Below, piece after piece: positions 34,902 to 42,754 of a stretch of 64,000 bases of DNA. This DNA is from CAYGDP01 sp964348665 (GTDB lineage: Bacteria; Verrucomicrobiota; Verrucomicrobiia; Palsa-1439; CAYGDP01). Under the pieces are notes generated by a model. That model had not been told where the DNA came from and did not search any database. It worked only from the letters and a program-made list of their open reading frames with translations. The stretch is from assembly GCA_964348665.1 (NCBI GenBank), contig CAYGDP010000004.1:152190-216189 (forward strand). The letters are read 5' to 3'. Each line of letters begins with the position of its first letter. Position 1 is the stretch's first letter. The position numbers and the translations under genes are program-made.

Positions 34902-35438
34902 ATGAACCGTGATATCGAGAAAGTTCTGATTTCCGAAGCCCGTATTAAGCGACGGATCCGCGAATTGGCGCGCAAAATCGAGGACGAATTTGGACGGGGC
35001 GAGTTGACCGTCGTATCGGTGCTCAATGGCAGCCTGATTTTCACTGCCGATCTCATCCGACAGTTACCGATGCCGCTTCAATTGGATTACGTCGGTCTCT
35101 CTCTATATGACGGGAAGCGCAAACCAGCCCGAACCTCCGTTCACGTCGAGCGGTTGCTACGTCTAGATGTACGCGGCCGAAATGTCCTCATCGTGGACGA
35201 CATCCTTGATCGTGGCCTGACCTTGAGCAAGATTTTCTCTCTCATCTCCGCGCAACACCCGCGCAAAATCAAAACTTGCGTTCTGCTCGACAAAGCCGTG
35301 TCTCGCCAAGTCAATATTCGCTCTGACTTCGTTGGGTTCCGTGTCCCCGACCGGTTTGTTGTCGGCTACGGATTGGATTACCACGAGAGGTATCGTAATC
35401 TTCCTCACATCGCCATTCTCAAGAGAAGCGCGAAATGA
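34902..35438 (+). CDS. hpt: Hypoxanthine phosphoribosyltransferase
   Basis: A 178-residue type I PRTase that salvages hypoxanthine (and often guanine) to IMP/GMP with PRPP. The PRPP motif VLIVDDILDRGLTL is at about 95-108. VSVLNGSLIFTADLIR is the PPi loop, DYVGLSLYD the flexible loop, and VGFRVPDRFVVGYGLDYHERYRNLPHIAIL the purine-binding hood. It begins at ATG 34902, 44 bp from the divergent yjbQ, and overlaps the moaD start by 4 bp. It is thus co-transcribed with molybdopterin synthase genes. Confidence 0.95.
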   Translation: MNRDIEKVLISEARIKRRIRELARKIEDEFGRGELTVVSVLNGSLIFTADLIRQLPMPLQLDYVGLSLYDGKRKPARTSVHVERLLRLDVRGRNVLIVDDILDRGLTLSKIFSLISAQHPRKIKTCVLLDKAVSRQVNIRSDFVGFRVPDRFVVGYGLDYHERYRNLPHIAILKRSAK

Positions 35439-35692
35439 CCATCCGCATCCTATATTACTCCTATCTGCGCGACGCTGTGGGACACAGCGAGGAAGAGATG
35501 GTTTTGCCAGAAGGCACACAAGCAGGTGGCGCGGTGGATGTTCTATGCGGGCGTTACCCGAAACTAAGTGAATGCCGCAAGAACATCCTACTGGCCATCG
35601 GCGTTGAATGGATCAAGCAGGACGCGCCACTCAAGGATGGAGACACGCTTCTCCTCATGCCACCAGTCCAGGGTGGGGCAAGCAAAGGATGA
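35435..35692 (+). CDS. moaD: MoaD/ThiS-like sulfur carrier (small subunit of molybdopterin synthase) with C-terminal extension
   Basis: An 85-residue ubiquitin-like protein. It has RILYYSYLRDAVGHSEEEMVLPEG at the N-terminus and DGDTLLLMPPVQGG at the C-terminal end of the fold. MoaD normally ends in Gly-Gly, whose carboxylate is thiocarboxylated. Here four more residues (ASKG) follow before the stop, and the stop overlaps moaE (ATGA). The extension would need removal before activation, or this is a variant. Some sulfur carriers (QbsE, CysO-type systems) are known to use protease maturation. It is upstream of moaE, its expected partner. Confidence 0.87.
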   Translation: MTIRILYYSYLRDAVGHSEEEMVLPEGTQAGGAVDVLCGRYPKLSECRKNILLAIGVEWIKQDAPLKDGDTLLLMPPVQGGASKG

Positions 35693-36075
35693 AAACCAAA
35701 CTCCAAATCATTAACCGAAAACTGGAAGATAGTGATATGGCTGTTCCGCCATGGTCAGACACCAGCGGCGCCGTCGTTACTTTCCTTGGCGCGGTGCGGG
35801 GCAAGGAAGAAGGAAAAGATATCCGCGCGATCGAATACGAAGCGAATCGGGAAATGGCCGAACATCAATTTAAGTTACTCTTCACTGAGCTGGAGAAACG
35901 TTGGAAACTCGAATCCATCAATGTCATCCACCGCATCGGCGTCGTCCCGGTCGGTGAAATCAGTCTCTTTGTCCGAGTCATCGCCGCGCACCGCGGCGAA
36001 GCGTTCGCCGCTTGCCAATTTTTTATAGACCAATTGAAAATTACTGTGCCGATTTGGAAGAAGGCAGCCAGCTAA
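35689..36075 (+). CDS. moaE: Molybdopterin synthase catalytic subunit
   Basis: 128 residues from ATG 35689, overlapping the moaD stop. Family segments: AVVTFLGAVRGKEEGKDIRAIEYEANREMAEHQ, INVIHRIGVVPVGEISLFVRVIAAHRGEAF and the active-site lysines in LKITVPIWKKA. With MoaD it converts precursor Z (cPMP) to molybdopterin. The longer frame back to 35608 is only overlap with moaD. Along with xdhC and the mocA-like gene at 1.4-3.1 kb it shows the organism makes Moco. Confidence 0.93.
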   Translation: MKTKLQIINRKLEDSDMAVPPWSDTSGAVVTFLGAVRGKEEGKDIRAIEYEANREMAEHQFKLLFTELEKRWKLESINVIHRIGVVPVGEISLFVRVIAAHRGEAFAACQFFIDQLKITVPIWKKAAS

Positions 36076-36190
36076 TCGGCTGCTGCTCTCAGAAAGAAAA
36101 GCATCAAACCGTCGAAAAATTTCCTGCTGCCGCCGCTTCCACTTTACTACGTTCCCAAACTCAATCGAGGAATTATTGTGAACGACAATC

Positions 36191-36952
36191 CTACTTCCTT
36201 GATGTCAAACTCAACTCATACCCCAACATAGCGAGCGCGGCGATGGCAGCGGTTTCGCTACGGAGGATGAGCGGGCCAAGGGAAAGCGGTGCGCAACCAA
36301 CTGTCTTGGCGGCGGCAAGTTCGGCGGGAGTGAAGTCGCCTTCGGGACCAATCAAGAGAAGTGTGGAGCTAGGGGTTAGGGGTGAGTAGTGAGACGACGA
36401 CTCGGTGATGAGTTGCCGCAACGGACGCGCATCCGGTTGGAGCGAGCCGATAAGTTTGAGATCGTAGTTGACGGGTGAGCGAAGAAAATCCGCAACAGTC
36501 TTGAGCGGTGCGATTTCAGGCAACCAATTATTGCCGCATTGTTTGCAGGCTTCGATGCTGATTTGCCGCCAGCGCTCCTGTTTCTTATTCGCTTCGGTTG
36601 AAGACAGTTTAACTACGCTCCGATCCGAAAATAGCGGTTGAATGGTTCGCGCGCCAAGTTCGGTAGCTTTTTCGACGATGAGATCCATAGCCGACCCTTT
36701 GGGGAGCGCTTGGGCGAGTGTGATGGAATAGGGCAGTGGATCCGTGTGGGTGCGCTGAAGTGGTCGGAGCGCAACCGTGCGTTGATCGCGAGCGACGACC
36801 GAACAATGCATTTCGTTACCGCGCCCATCGAAAACCGTTAAGCGATCGCCGGTCTGGGTGCGAAGCACTTGCGCGAGGTGATGGAATTCATCACCACCGA
36901 GCGTTAGCGGGCTGGCGCTAAATTGAGCGGGTGGAAGATAAAAGCGATGCAT
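36191..36952 (-). CDS. rsmE: 16S rRNA (uracil-1498-N3)-methyltransferase
   Basis: A 253-residue SPOUT-class methyltransferase. The N-terminal PUA-like domain starts MHRFYLPPAQFSASPLTLGGDEFHHLAQVLRTQTGD. The C-terminal knot contains SITLAQALPKGSAMDLIVEKATELGARTIQPL, LLIGPEGDFTPAELAAAK and PLSLGPLILRSETAAIAAL, which form the SAM pocket. It methylates U1498 in 16S rRNA. It starts at ATG 36952, is convergent with moaE, and is followed upstream by a repeat-bearing spacer and dnaJ. Confidence 0.95.
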   Translation of the reverse strand: MHRFYLPPAQFSASPLTLGGDEFHHLAQVLRTQTGDRLTVFDGRGNEMHCSVVARDQRTVALRPLQRTHTDPLPYSITLAQALPKGSAMDLIVEKATELGARTIQPLFSDRSVVKLSSTEANKKQERWRQISIEACKQCGNNWLPEIAPLKTVADFLRSPVNYDLKLIGSLQPDARPLRQLITESSSHYSPLTPSSTLLLIGPEGDFTPAELAAAKTVGCAPLSLGPLILRSETAAIAALAMLGYELSLTSRK

Positions 36953-36964
36953 GGGGGATAATTA

Positions 36965-37073
36965 GTTGAATGGTTAAATCATTTAATCGTTAAATGGCAT
37001 ACTCGCGAATGATTGAATCGAAGCATGATTACATTGAATTGAAGCTTCACGTTTTAACGATTTAACGAATTCG
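36965..37073. repeat. AT-rich spacer with imperfect inverted repeats
   Basis: TTAAATCATTTAATCGTTAAATG near 36974 is echoed in inverted form by TTTTAACGATTTAACG near 37051, with GATTGAATCG and ATTGAATTG units between. It is much more AT-rich than its surroundings and lies between dnaJ and rsmE. It looks like a decayed dispersed repeat. No gene is present. Confidence 0.4.
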
Positions 37074-38237
37074 TCATTTCCCAAACCATTCCTTCGCTTT
37101 GTCCAAAAAACTTTTCCGCATGGGATTGACGTCGTCTCCGCAAAGCTCGCCAAATTCTTCCAGCTTTTGCCGTTGAGCGTCATTCAAATCGCGCGGGACT
37201 TCTACGAATATCCGGACGAGTTGGTCGCCGCGACCGTACCCGCGAACAAATGGAACGCCTTTTCCAGTCAATCGAAAAACCTGTCCGCTTTGTGTGCCGG
37301 GAGGAATTTTGATCTTGGCACGACCGTTGAGCGTTGGCACTTCCACGTCACCCCCCAGCGCTGCGGTGGTGAAATTGACCGGAAGATCGCAAACGATATC
37401 CTCGCCGTGTCGCTGAAAGATTTTGTGAGGGCGAACGTGCAAGATGATGTAAAGGTCTCCTGCCGGTCCTCCCCGCGTGCCCGCTTCGCCATGACCCTGG
37501 GATCGCAATCGAGCACCGGTGTCCACACCTGCCGGGATATGAATTTTGACTTTGGACGTGTGTTCGACCCGGCCTTCTCCCCGGCAGTTTTTACATGGTT
37601 TTTCAATCATTCGTCCTTCCCCTCGGCAACGGGGGCAAGTCTGTGCAATGGTAAAAAAGCCGCGCGTGGAAGTCACCTGACCGCGACCACGACACATTGG
37701 GCATGCGGATTTTTTCGACCCAGGTTCACCGCCATCCCCGCGGCAAACAGGACATCCATCGAGTTTACGCACATTAATTTCTTTGTCTGTCCCAAAAATT
37801 GCCTCCTCAAATTCGATTTCCAAGTCGTATCGTAAATCCTCCCCGCGCATCGCGCCGCCGCGCCCACGTCGCCCGCCGTCTTCGCCAAAAAATTGCTCGA
37901 AAATGTCCGGACCAGCGCCACCGAACGCGTCCCGGAAAATTTCGAAGGGATCGTGGAACCCACCCTGCGGACCTTGTCCGCCGCCGCGAGGTGAGCGCGC
38001 TCCGGCGCCGGGAGCGAAGGCTTGGTGTCCAAACTGATCATACGTGGCGCGCTTCTGCGCATCACTTAAGACCTCATACGCCTCGCCGATCTCCTTGAAT
38101 TTCTCCTCGGCGCTTTTGTCGCCAGGATTCCGGTCGGGATGATACTTGAGCGCGAGTTGGCGATAGGATTTTTTGATCTCGTCCGCCGACGCGTCGCGTT
38201 TGACGCCGAGCAATTCATAATAATCCCGTTTCGCCAT
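37074..38237 (-). CDS. dnaJ: Chaperone protein DnaJ
   Basis: A 387-residue type A J-protein. The J domain (1-70) has the HPD motif in LKYHPDRNPGDKS. Next come a Gly/Phe-rich segment rich in GGRGRG, and a zinc-finger domain with four CxxCxGxG repeats (CPVCRGDG, CPMCRGRG, CPRCRGEG, CKNCRGEG). The C-terminal substrate domains hold IHIPAGVDTGARLRSQGHGEAG and IKIPPGTQSGQVFRLTGKG. It stimulates DnaK ATPase and delivers unfolded clients. It is 2 bp downstream of grpE on the same strand; dnaK is not in the window. Confidence 0.97.
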   Translation of the reverse strand: MAKRDYYELLGVKRDASADEIKKSYRQLALKYHPDRNPGDKSAEEKFKEIGEAYEVLSDAQKRATYDQFGHQAFAPGAGARSPRGGGQGPQGGFHDPFEIFRDAFGGAGPDIFEQFFGEDGGRRGRGGAMRGEDLRYDLEIEFEEAIFGTDKEINVRKLDGCPVCRGDGGEPGSKKSACPMCRGRGQVTSTRGFFTIAQTCPRCRGEGRMIEKPCKNCRGEGRVEHTSKVKIHIPAGVDTGARLRSQGHGEAGTRGGPAGDLYIILHVRPHKIFQRHGEDIVCDLPVNFTTAALGGDVEVPTLNGRAKIKIPPGTQSGQVFRLTGKGVPFVRGYGRGDQLVRIFVEVPRDLNDAQRQKLEEFGELCGDDVNPMRKSFLDKAKEWFGK

Positions 38238-38239
38238 GG

Positions 38240-38869
38240 CTATTGGGATTCCTTTGTCGAGGGTACAGGTCTCCCACTCGAAACGACTACCGACGCGGCT
38301 CGCAGAAGTTTGTCACGAAGTTTGTAGCCTTTTCGGGTCTGTTCGATCACGACTTCCTCTGGGTATGTATCGTGCGACGTGTGAGCGATGGCTTCATGCT
38401 GATGCGGATCGAATTTTTCGCCGACTGTTTTGATTTCCTCCAAACCCAGCTCGATAAGTGCCGCGCGAAATTTTCCAAACACCAACAACGCTCCGTCGTC
38501 CTGAACAGTAGCACTGGCGCGGTCGAAGTCATCCAGCACGGGCAACAGTTTCTTTAAGGTTGTTTCCAAGGCTCCAGTTGCATTGTCCTCACGTTCACGC
38601 GCCATTCGTTTGCGATAGTTGTCGAAATCGGCGCTAAGCCGCAAGAGTTGTTCGCGAAGCTTATCCGCTTGCTCGGCTTTTTCGCGCAATGCAACAATTT
38701 CCTTTTCCGATGGCAGTGCCTTTGGTTTTTCGGGTGGAATAAATTTACCGCGTGAAAAAAAACCATGTTTTTTTTCTTCACTGGGCTTCTGCTCGGCGGT
38801 GTGCGCTTTCGAAGCATCGGTAACGTCAGCCGCGTCCTCGTCGGTTTTCTGTTTTTCTGGTTCAGTCAT
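38240..38869 (-). CDS. grpE: GrpE nucleotide exchange factor
   Basis: 209 residues from ATG 38869 (the open frame extends to 38908). A polar acidic N-terminus is followed by a long coiled-coil (EKEIVALREKAEQADKLREQLLRLSADFDNYRKRMAREREDN) and the beta domain (LPVLDDFDRA, GEKFDPHQHEAIAHTSHDTYPEEVVIEQTRKGYKLRDKLLRAASVVVS). GrpE releases ADP from DnaK. A candidate promoter (TTGCGT, 17 bp, TATATT) at 38880-38908 would give an almost leaderless message. No CIRCE heat-shock operator is visible. A double palindrome lies about 180 bp upstream. Confidence 0.95.
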   Translation of the reverse strand: MTEPEKQKTDEDAADVTDASKAHTAEQKPSEEKKHGFFSRGKFIPPEKPKALPSEKEIVALREKAEQADKLREQLLRLSADFDNYRKRMAREREDNATGALETTLKKLLPVLDDFDRASATVQDDGALLVFGKFRAALIELGLEEIKTVGEKFDPHQHEAIAHTSHDTYPEEVVIEQTRKGYKLRDKLLRAASVVVSSGRPVPSTKESQ

Positions 38870-38879
38870 AGAGCGAGGG

Positions 38880-38908
38880 AATATAGCGAGGCCGCGCCTC
38901 CGACGCAA
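38880..38908 (-). promoter_or_regulatory. Candidate sigma-70-type promoter of grpE-dnaJ
   Basis: On the minus strand, TTGCGT (38908-38903), a 17-bp spacer and TATATT (38885-38880) approximate -35/-10 boxes. The predicted start is near 38873, leaving only about 4 nt before the ATG at 38869, where no ribosome-binding site is visible. The -35 box matches the consensus only in TTG. Confidence 0.3.
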
Positions 38909-39049
38909 GAACAGTAGAACAACCCCAGATTTGGGCCATTTGACTTATGGCACGAACTCGTTCAACGTTTACTCCAAATGCATGCGTGTCGATTCCGGTT
39001 TTTTGTGCTTGCGGCCGATTTGAGAGCAAATCCACCAAGAAATTTTCAT

Positions 39050-39107
39050 CAATTATACCCTTACAATTGTAAGGGTATAATTGGTAATTTCGAAGCTTCG
39101 GAATTAC
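39050..39107. repeat. Two adjoining palindromes (34 bp perfect and 24 bp near-perfect)
   Basis: Bases 39050-39083 are a perfect 34-bp palindrome with half-site CAATTATACCCTTACAA. Bases 39084-39107 follow without a gap and are a 24-bp palindrome with half-site GTAATTTCGAAG and one G-T pair. They lie 24 bp after the acyl-CoA ligase stop codon and about 180 bp before grpE. They could be a tandem hairpin at the ligase mRNA 3' end or an operator pair. There is no following T-run as in a standard terminator. Confidence 0.85.
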
Positions 39108-39130
39108 GATGGAATTATGAGCCCCAGCCG

Positions 39131-40630
39131 TTATAGCATTTTTCGAAGCTCTTTCTTGTCCACTTTGGCCGTGGCGTTCCGGGGAAGTTTTTCCAGGAAA
39201 CGCACTTCCCGCGGCAACTTGTAATCCGCCAGACGTTCCTTGCAAAACGCGCGAATCGCCTTTTCATCGAGAGATATCCCCGCCGCGGCTACGACAAATG
39301 CGACCGGCAATTCGCCGCTGGCTTTGTCGGGTTTGCCAACCACTGCCGCCTCTGATACGCCTTTAATTTGATAGATCACTTCCTCGATTTCGCGCGGATA
39401 GACGTTGTTTCCCTTGACCAACAACATGTCTTTCTTCCGATCCACGATGTAGTAGTAACCATCCGAATCTTTCTTTGCGATATCGCCAGTATGCAGCCAA
39501 TCGTTGCGGATCGTCGCCGCCGTTTGCTCTGGTTGATTGAAATAACCGCGCATCACATTCGGGCCGCGCACACACAACTCACCGGACTCGCCAACCGGCA
39601 CTTCCCGGTCCGCATCATCGAGGAGGGCGATTTCAACCTCGGGAATTGGCAGCCCAACCGAACCCGGTTTGCGAACGCCTTCAATCGGGTTGAGTGAAAC
39701 CACAGGTGACGCCTCGGATAGCCCGTAGCCTTCGATGAGCGGGAATCGGAATTTTTGGCCAAACGCAGTGAGCGTTTCAACGGGAAGTGGCGCCGATCCA
39801 GAGATGGCGAGTCGGATGGAAAGTTTATCGTGAATTTCCGGCGGGATTTTTGCGTCCGCTAGCATTTGGTATAACGCAGGGACACCGAGAAAAATCGTCA
39901 CCCGTTGCCGCACCATTTCTTCCAGCACGGGAGCGAATGGCATCAATGTCCGCACCAGCAAGATGCACGCGCCGGCTGACAGCGGAAGAGCGATGCCGAC
40001 GGTGAGCATGAAACTGTGAAACATCGGCAACGCAAGGAGCAGAATATCGTCGTGCACCGCTCGCAGGCATCGGATACAACTGGTAACATTGCTGGACAGA
40101 TTCGCATGGGTCAACATCACACCTTTCGGACGACCCGTCGTGCCGCTGGTATAAACCAGTAACGCAAGATCGTCCGGCGCAATCTGGGGCAGGGTTTCAT
40201 TGGCAATCGGTTTTTGTAACTCGTCCCATCCAGCATCTCCAACCTGCAGCACGTTTGCAAGCAACGTCGAGTCAATCTCCCTGACTTTGGTAATGTGACC
40301 TTCGAACTCCGGGCTGATGATGATTGTCTTGATACCGCCGTCGCCGAGAATGTAGCGGATTTCCTCCGGCTTCAAAAAAACGTTTAGAGGCACAGCAGTT
40401 GCACCCGCGCGATAGATCCCATAGAGCGAGATGATGTAATCGGGGGAATTTTTTTGCAGGACCGCTATACGATCGCCGCGACGAATACCTAATTTTGACG
40501 CGAGATGTTGCGCCAGTCCCCGCGTGCGCGATTCGATTTGCAAAAACGTGATTAGCTCATCTCCCCAGATGATTGCTGTGCGCCCGCCGTCCCGCGCCGC
40601 CGTTTGCTCGAACAACGATGCCAGTGTCAT
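39131..40630 (-). CDS. Long-chain acyl-CoA ligase (AMP-forming)
   Basis: 499 residues from ATG 40630 (MTLASLFEQTAARDGGRTAIIWGDE). It is an ANL-superfamily enzyme that adenylates a carboxylic acid and transfers it to CoA. Motifs: YTSGTTGRPKGVMLTHANL (A3/P-loop), LPMFHSF, EGYGLSEASPVV (A5), GELCVRGPNVMRGYFNQPE, WLHTGDIAKKDSDGYYYIVDRKKDML (A7/A8 hinge), NVYPREIEEVI and the catalytic lysine in PRNATAKVDKKEL (A10). The open frame upstream to 41026 only overlaps the secreted-protein gene in another frame. Close relatives activate long-chain fatty acids; the exact chain length is not determinable. Confidence 0.93.
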   Translation of the reverse strand: MTLASLFEQTAARDGGRTAIIWGDELITFLQIESRTRGLAQHLASKLGIRRGDRIAVLQKNSPDYIISLYGIYRAGATAVPLNVFLKPEEIRYILGDGGIKTIIISPEFEGHITKVREIDSTLLANVLQVGDAGWDELQKPIANETLPQIAPDDLALLVYTSGTTGRPKGVMLTHANLSSNVTSCIRCLRAVHDDILLLALPMFHSFMLTVGIALPLSAGACILLVRTLMPFAPVLEEMVRQRVTIFLGVPALYQMLADAKIPPEIHDKLSIRLAISGSAPLPVETLTAFGQKFRFPLIEGYGLSEASPVVSLNPIEGVRKPGSVGLPIPEVEIALLDDADREVPVGESGELCVRGPNVMRGYFNQPEQTAATIRNDWLHTGDIAKKDSDGYYYIVDRKKDMLLVKGNNVYPREIEEVIYQIKGVSEAAVVGKPDKASGELPVAFVVAAAGISLDEKAIRAFCKERLADYKLPREVRFLEKLPRNATAKVDKKELRKML

Positions 40631-40632
40631 GA

Positions 40633-41115
40633 TTATTGACTCGTCCCGGCCGATGGCTTGGACTCGCTCCACATGACGGAATGCTTGCTGCCAACTTCCT
40701 TGCCATCCCGCCACACACTCAAACGCCACGCAAAAACCGCTCCTCCTTTTTCGTAATCCGCGCCTTTCAGCGTAAATCGCGACCAGCGGGCGCCCCGGGA
40801 CAACGTTGGAAACTTCAATTCGGTGACGCGAGGAGCAATATGCTCTGTTTGACGATATTCGAGTCGCAAGATGATATTTGTCAGGGGAGTGTCGCTCGAT
40901 GCCGACCAGCGCACGGCGATCTCGGCGCTTTTTTCTTCCGATGCATCCCGTCGCATGAACCGGAACGTGCCAACCTGGGTCAGCGAGACAGCTTCCTCGA
41001 TGGCAGTGGGATGTTTCGACGGCCAAGTTTGCAGGTTGACTTTAGTGATCTTCGCGGAATCCGCCGCAAATCCTGCCGTCGCAAACAGGGAAGTGACAAC
41101 GATCAGAAGTTTCAT
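40633..41115 (-). CDS. Secreted hypothetical protein (160 aa)
   Basis: From ATG 41115 the product has a Sec signal peptide (MKLLIVVTSLFATAGFAA). The mature part is about 142 residues of beta-rich sequence, with TQVGTFRFMRRDAS, NIILRLEYRQTEHIAPRVTELKFP and SRFTLKGADYEKGGAVFAWRLSVWRDG. It may be an immunoglobulin-like periplasmic domain. It has no cysteine lipobox and no recognised family. It lies between the M16 peptidase pair and the acyl-CoA ligase on the same strand, 2 bp upstream of the ligase start, so it is probably co-transcribed. Confidence 0.75.
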   Translation of the reverse strand: MKLLIVVTSLFATAGFAADSAKITKVNLQTWPSKHPTAIEEAVSLTQVGTFRFMRRDASEEKSAEIAVRWSASSDTPLTNIILRLEYRQTEHIAPRVTELKFPTLSRGARWSRFTLKGADYEKGGAVFAWRLSVWRDGKEVGSKHSVMWSESKPSAGTSQ

Positions 41116-41147
41116 TGGTGTAAAGCTAACATTGCCGTCGTCACGTT

Positions 41148-42383
41148 TCAAATCATTTCCATCGGGCCATATCCCACACGCGCCCCTCCGCGATCAAACG
41201 GAAACTCGCACAATAACGCAGCGGTCCCCGTCCGAGTGACTGCGCCGATGGATTTGCGCTCCTGTTCCAGCGTCTCGATTTTACCTGTCTCCAAGAAATG
41301 CGTTGCGTGTCGCGTCATTCGCCCCGCGGGATCGGTTACTGCCAAGGAAGTCAATGCCTTGTTCTTGGCTCGCGTCAGCTCGGCCGTCGTCACGCCGTCC
41401 CGCTGCAGTTTGCGCAGCTCGCGGCAAACGATATCTATCACCTTTTTCGCATTGCGAGGCTCGAGACTGGTGAAGATGAAAAGCAAACCCGTATCGCTGG
41501 CGGCATCAAAACTGGCATGGATATCCTCGGCCAAACCTTTGTTGGTGATCGCCCAGTATAGCCGCGAACCTTCGCCACCGCCAAGAATATGCGATAATAA
41601 CGCCGCTGTATGACGACGGTCGTCGCGCGCGTTCACGCAGTTAAATACCCAGCCAAGACGCTGCTGCTTCAAATCGGTCTTCACCACGAGCTTCTCGCCG
41701 CTCCGCACCCGTGCGGTCAACTGATTCCGCCCAGCTTCGCCACGCTGCCAATTGCCGCAGGATTTTTCGAGTAACCGCCTTGCTTCCTTCGGATCAAAAT
41801 TACCGCTGATGGAGCAAACCATATTGTTTGCGCTGTAGCGCCGAGCGTGATACGCCGCCATCTGGTCGCGGGTCAATTCCCGCACTGCATCCGCCGACCC
41901 GAGTACGGTGCTGGAGAGCGGATGCGTGCCGAGCGCTTGTTTAAGCAACTCGATATACAAACGACTATCGGGAGAGTCGTTATACATCGCGATTTCTTCG
42001 AGGATGACCTTTTTCTCCGTCTCGTATTCGTCGCGCGGCAGCGACGGCCGCATCATCTCCGCCAGCAAAGACAACGTCGGCGCAAATTGCTCGCGCAACG
42101 TCCACGCCCAATAGACGGTGATCTCCTGCGACGTGAACGCGTTGTTGATCGCCCCCATGCGATCGAACGCCAGCAACAACTCCCGGCTGCTGCGCTTCGC
42201 CGTTCCGCGAAAACACATGTGCTCGAGAAAATGCGAGCAACCGTCCAATTCCTTCGTCTCATCCCGACCGCCGGTGTTTACGCCAAAACCCATCGCGACG
42301 GAGTGAATGTGCCAGTCAGGCTCGAGCAAAACCGTCAGGCCGTTTTTTAATTCGAATCGCTGGATTTTGCCGTTAGGTTTCAT
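41148..42383 (-). CDS. M16 family zinc peptidase, catalytic subunit
   Basis: 411 residues from ATG 42383. The inverted zinc motif HXXEH is at His51-Phe-Leu-Glu54-His55 (SHFLEHMCF), with the third ligand Glu in EEIAMYNDSPD. NGLTVLLEPDWHIHSVAMGFGVNTGGRDE and the C-terminal half (LGWVFNCVNARDDRRHTAALLSHILGGGEGSRLYWAITNKGLAE) complete the two-lobed fold. It is similar to mitochondrial-processing-peptidase beta and bacterial PqqL/YmxG-like proteins. A second M16 gene without the zinc motif lies upstream, so the two probably form a heterodimer. Confidence 0.93.
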   Translation of the reverse strand: MKPNGKIQRFELKNGLTVLLEPDWHIHSVAMGFGVNTGGRDETKELDGCSHFLEHMCFRGTAKRSSRELLLAFDRMGAINNAFTSQEITVYWAWTLREQFAPTLSLLAEMMRPSLPRDEYETEKKVILEEIAMYNDSPDSRLYIELLKQALGTHPLSSTVLGSADAVRELTRDQMAAYHARRYSANNMVCSISGNFDPKEARRLLEKSCGNWQRGEAGRNQLTARVRSGEKLVVKTDLKQQRLGWVFNCVNARDDRRHTAALLSHILGGGEGSRLYWAITNKGLAEDIHASFDAASDTGLLFIFTSLEPRNAKKVIDIVCRELRKLQRDGVTTAELTRAKNKALTSLAVTDPAGRMTRHATHFLETGKIETLEQERKSIGAVTRTGTAALLCEFPFDRGGARVGYGPMEMI

Positions 42384-42389
42384 GATGGA

Positions 42390-42751
42390 TTCAACGCTCA
42401 ACATTCAACAGACAACGCCCAATACTCAAGGGTTTTTTGTTCTTTCTTGCAGTACGGATGCTTGTAAAAAAACGAATGAGCTCCTCTGTTTCATTGACGG
42501 CTGTGTCCAGGTTGATCGAAGAATCCAGGAGTGACACCCGCTTGACAAGGAGCAGCCAGCGCTGCGATTCGCGGAGTTCTTTCAGACAGATTTTGAGCTT
42601 TTGGATGAAATCATCACTTGATTTCGCGGCTTCGGCTTCGCCGTGGTTTGGCAGAGGAGAAGTGTTTGAACGAAGCAGCTGTCCATTTCTAGCCGCATAT
42701 CGTTTCTTTCTCATTTTTCCTCCTTCGATATTGGGTGTTGAATGTTGATCC
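42390..42751. mobile_element. Inverted-repeat cassette carrying a truncated four-helix-bundle gene
   Basis: The left end has TCAACATTCAACA (42398-42410) and CCCAATA (42418-42424). The right end has the inverse, TATTGGG followed by TGTTGAATGTTGA (42729-42748), with the left copy interrupted by 7 extra bases. The four-helix-bundle reading frame fills the interior. The outer left 20 bases also occur alone at 25317-25336. The cassette sits exactly between the two M16 peptidase genes, interrupting what should be a compact gene pair. Confidence 0.6.
42391..42714 (-). pseudogene. Four-helix-bundle protein (23S rRNA intervening-sequence type), N-terminally truncated
   Basis: From ATG 42714 the frame reads about 107 residues. 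NGQLLRSNTSPLPNHGEAEAAKSSDDFIQKLKICLKELRESQRWLLLVKRV and the end (ETEELIRFFTSIRTARKN) match the second to fourth helices of the S23/IVS four-helix-bundle family. The first helix (about 40 residues, typically ending in a QLxRS start) is missing, and a frame from 42774 does not supply it. The C-terminus reads through the inverted repeat. Such genes are found inside 23S rRNA of some bacteria and as free-standing copies; their function is not established. Confidence 0.6.
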
Positions 42752-42754
42752 TGT

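Noticed and set aside
38870..39130. CIRCE/HrcA heat-shock operator before grpE
   Set aside because: The TTAGCACTC-N9-GAGTGCTAA element is absent; the palindromes present are different in sequence.
39131..41026. A 631-aa version of the acyl-CoA ligase with a long N-terminal extension
   Set aside because: The extra 132 residues are the out-of-frame copy of the secreted-protein gene; family homology begins at ATG 40630.
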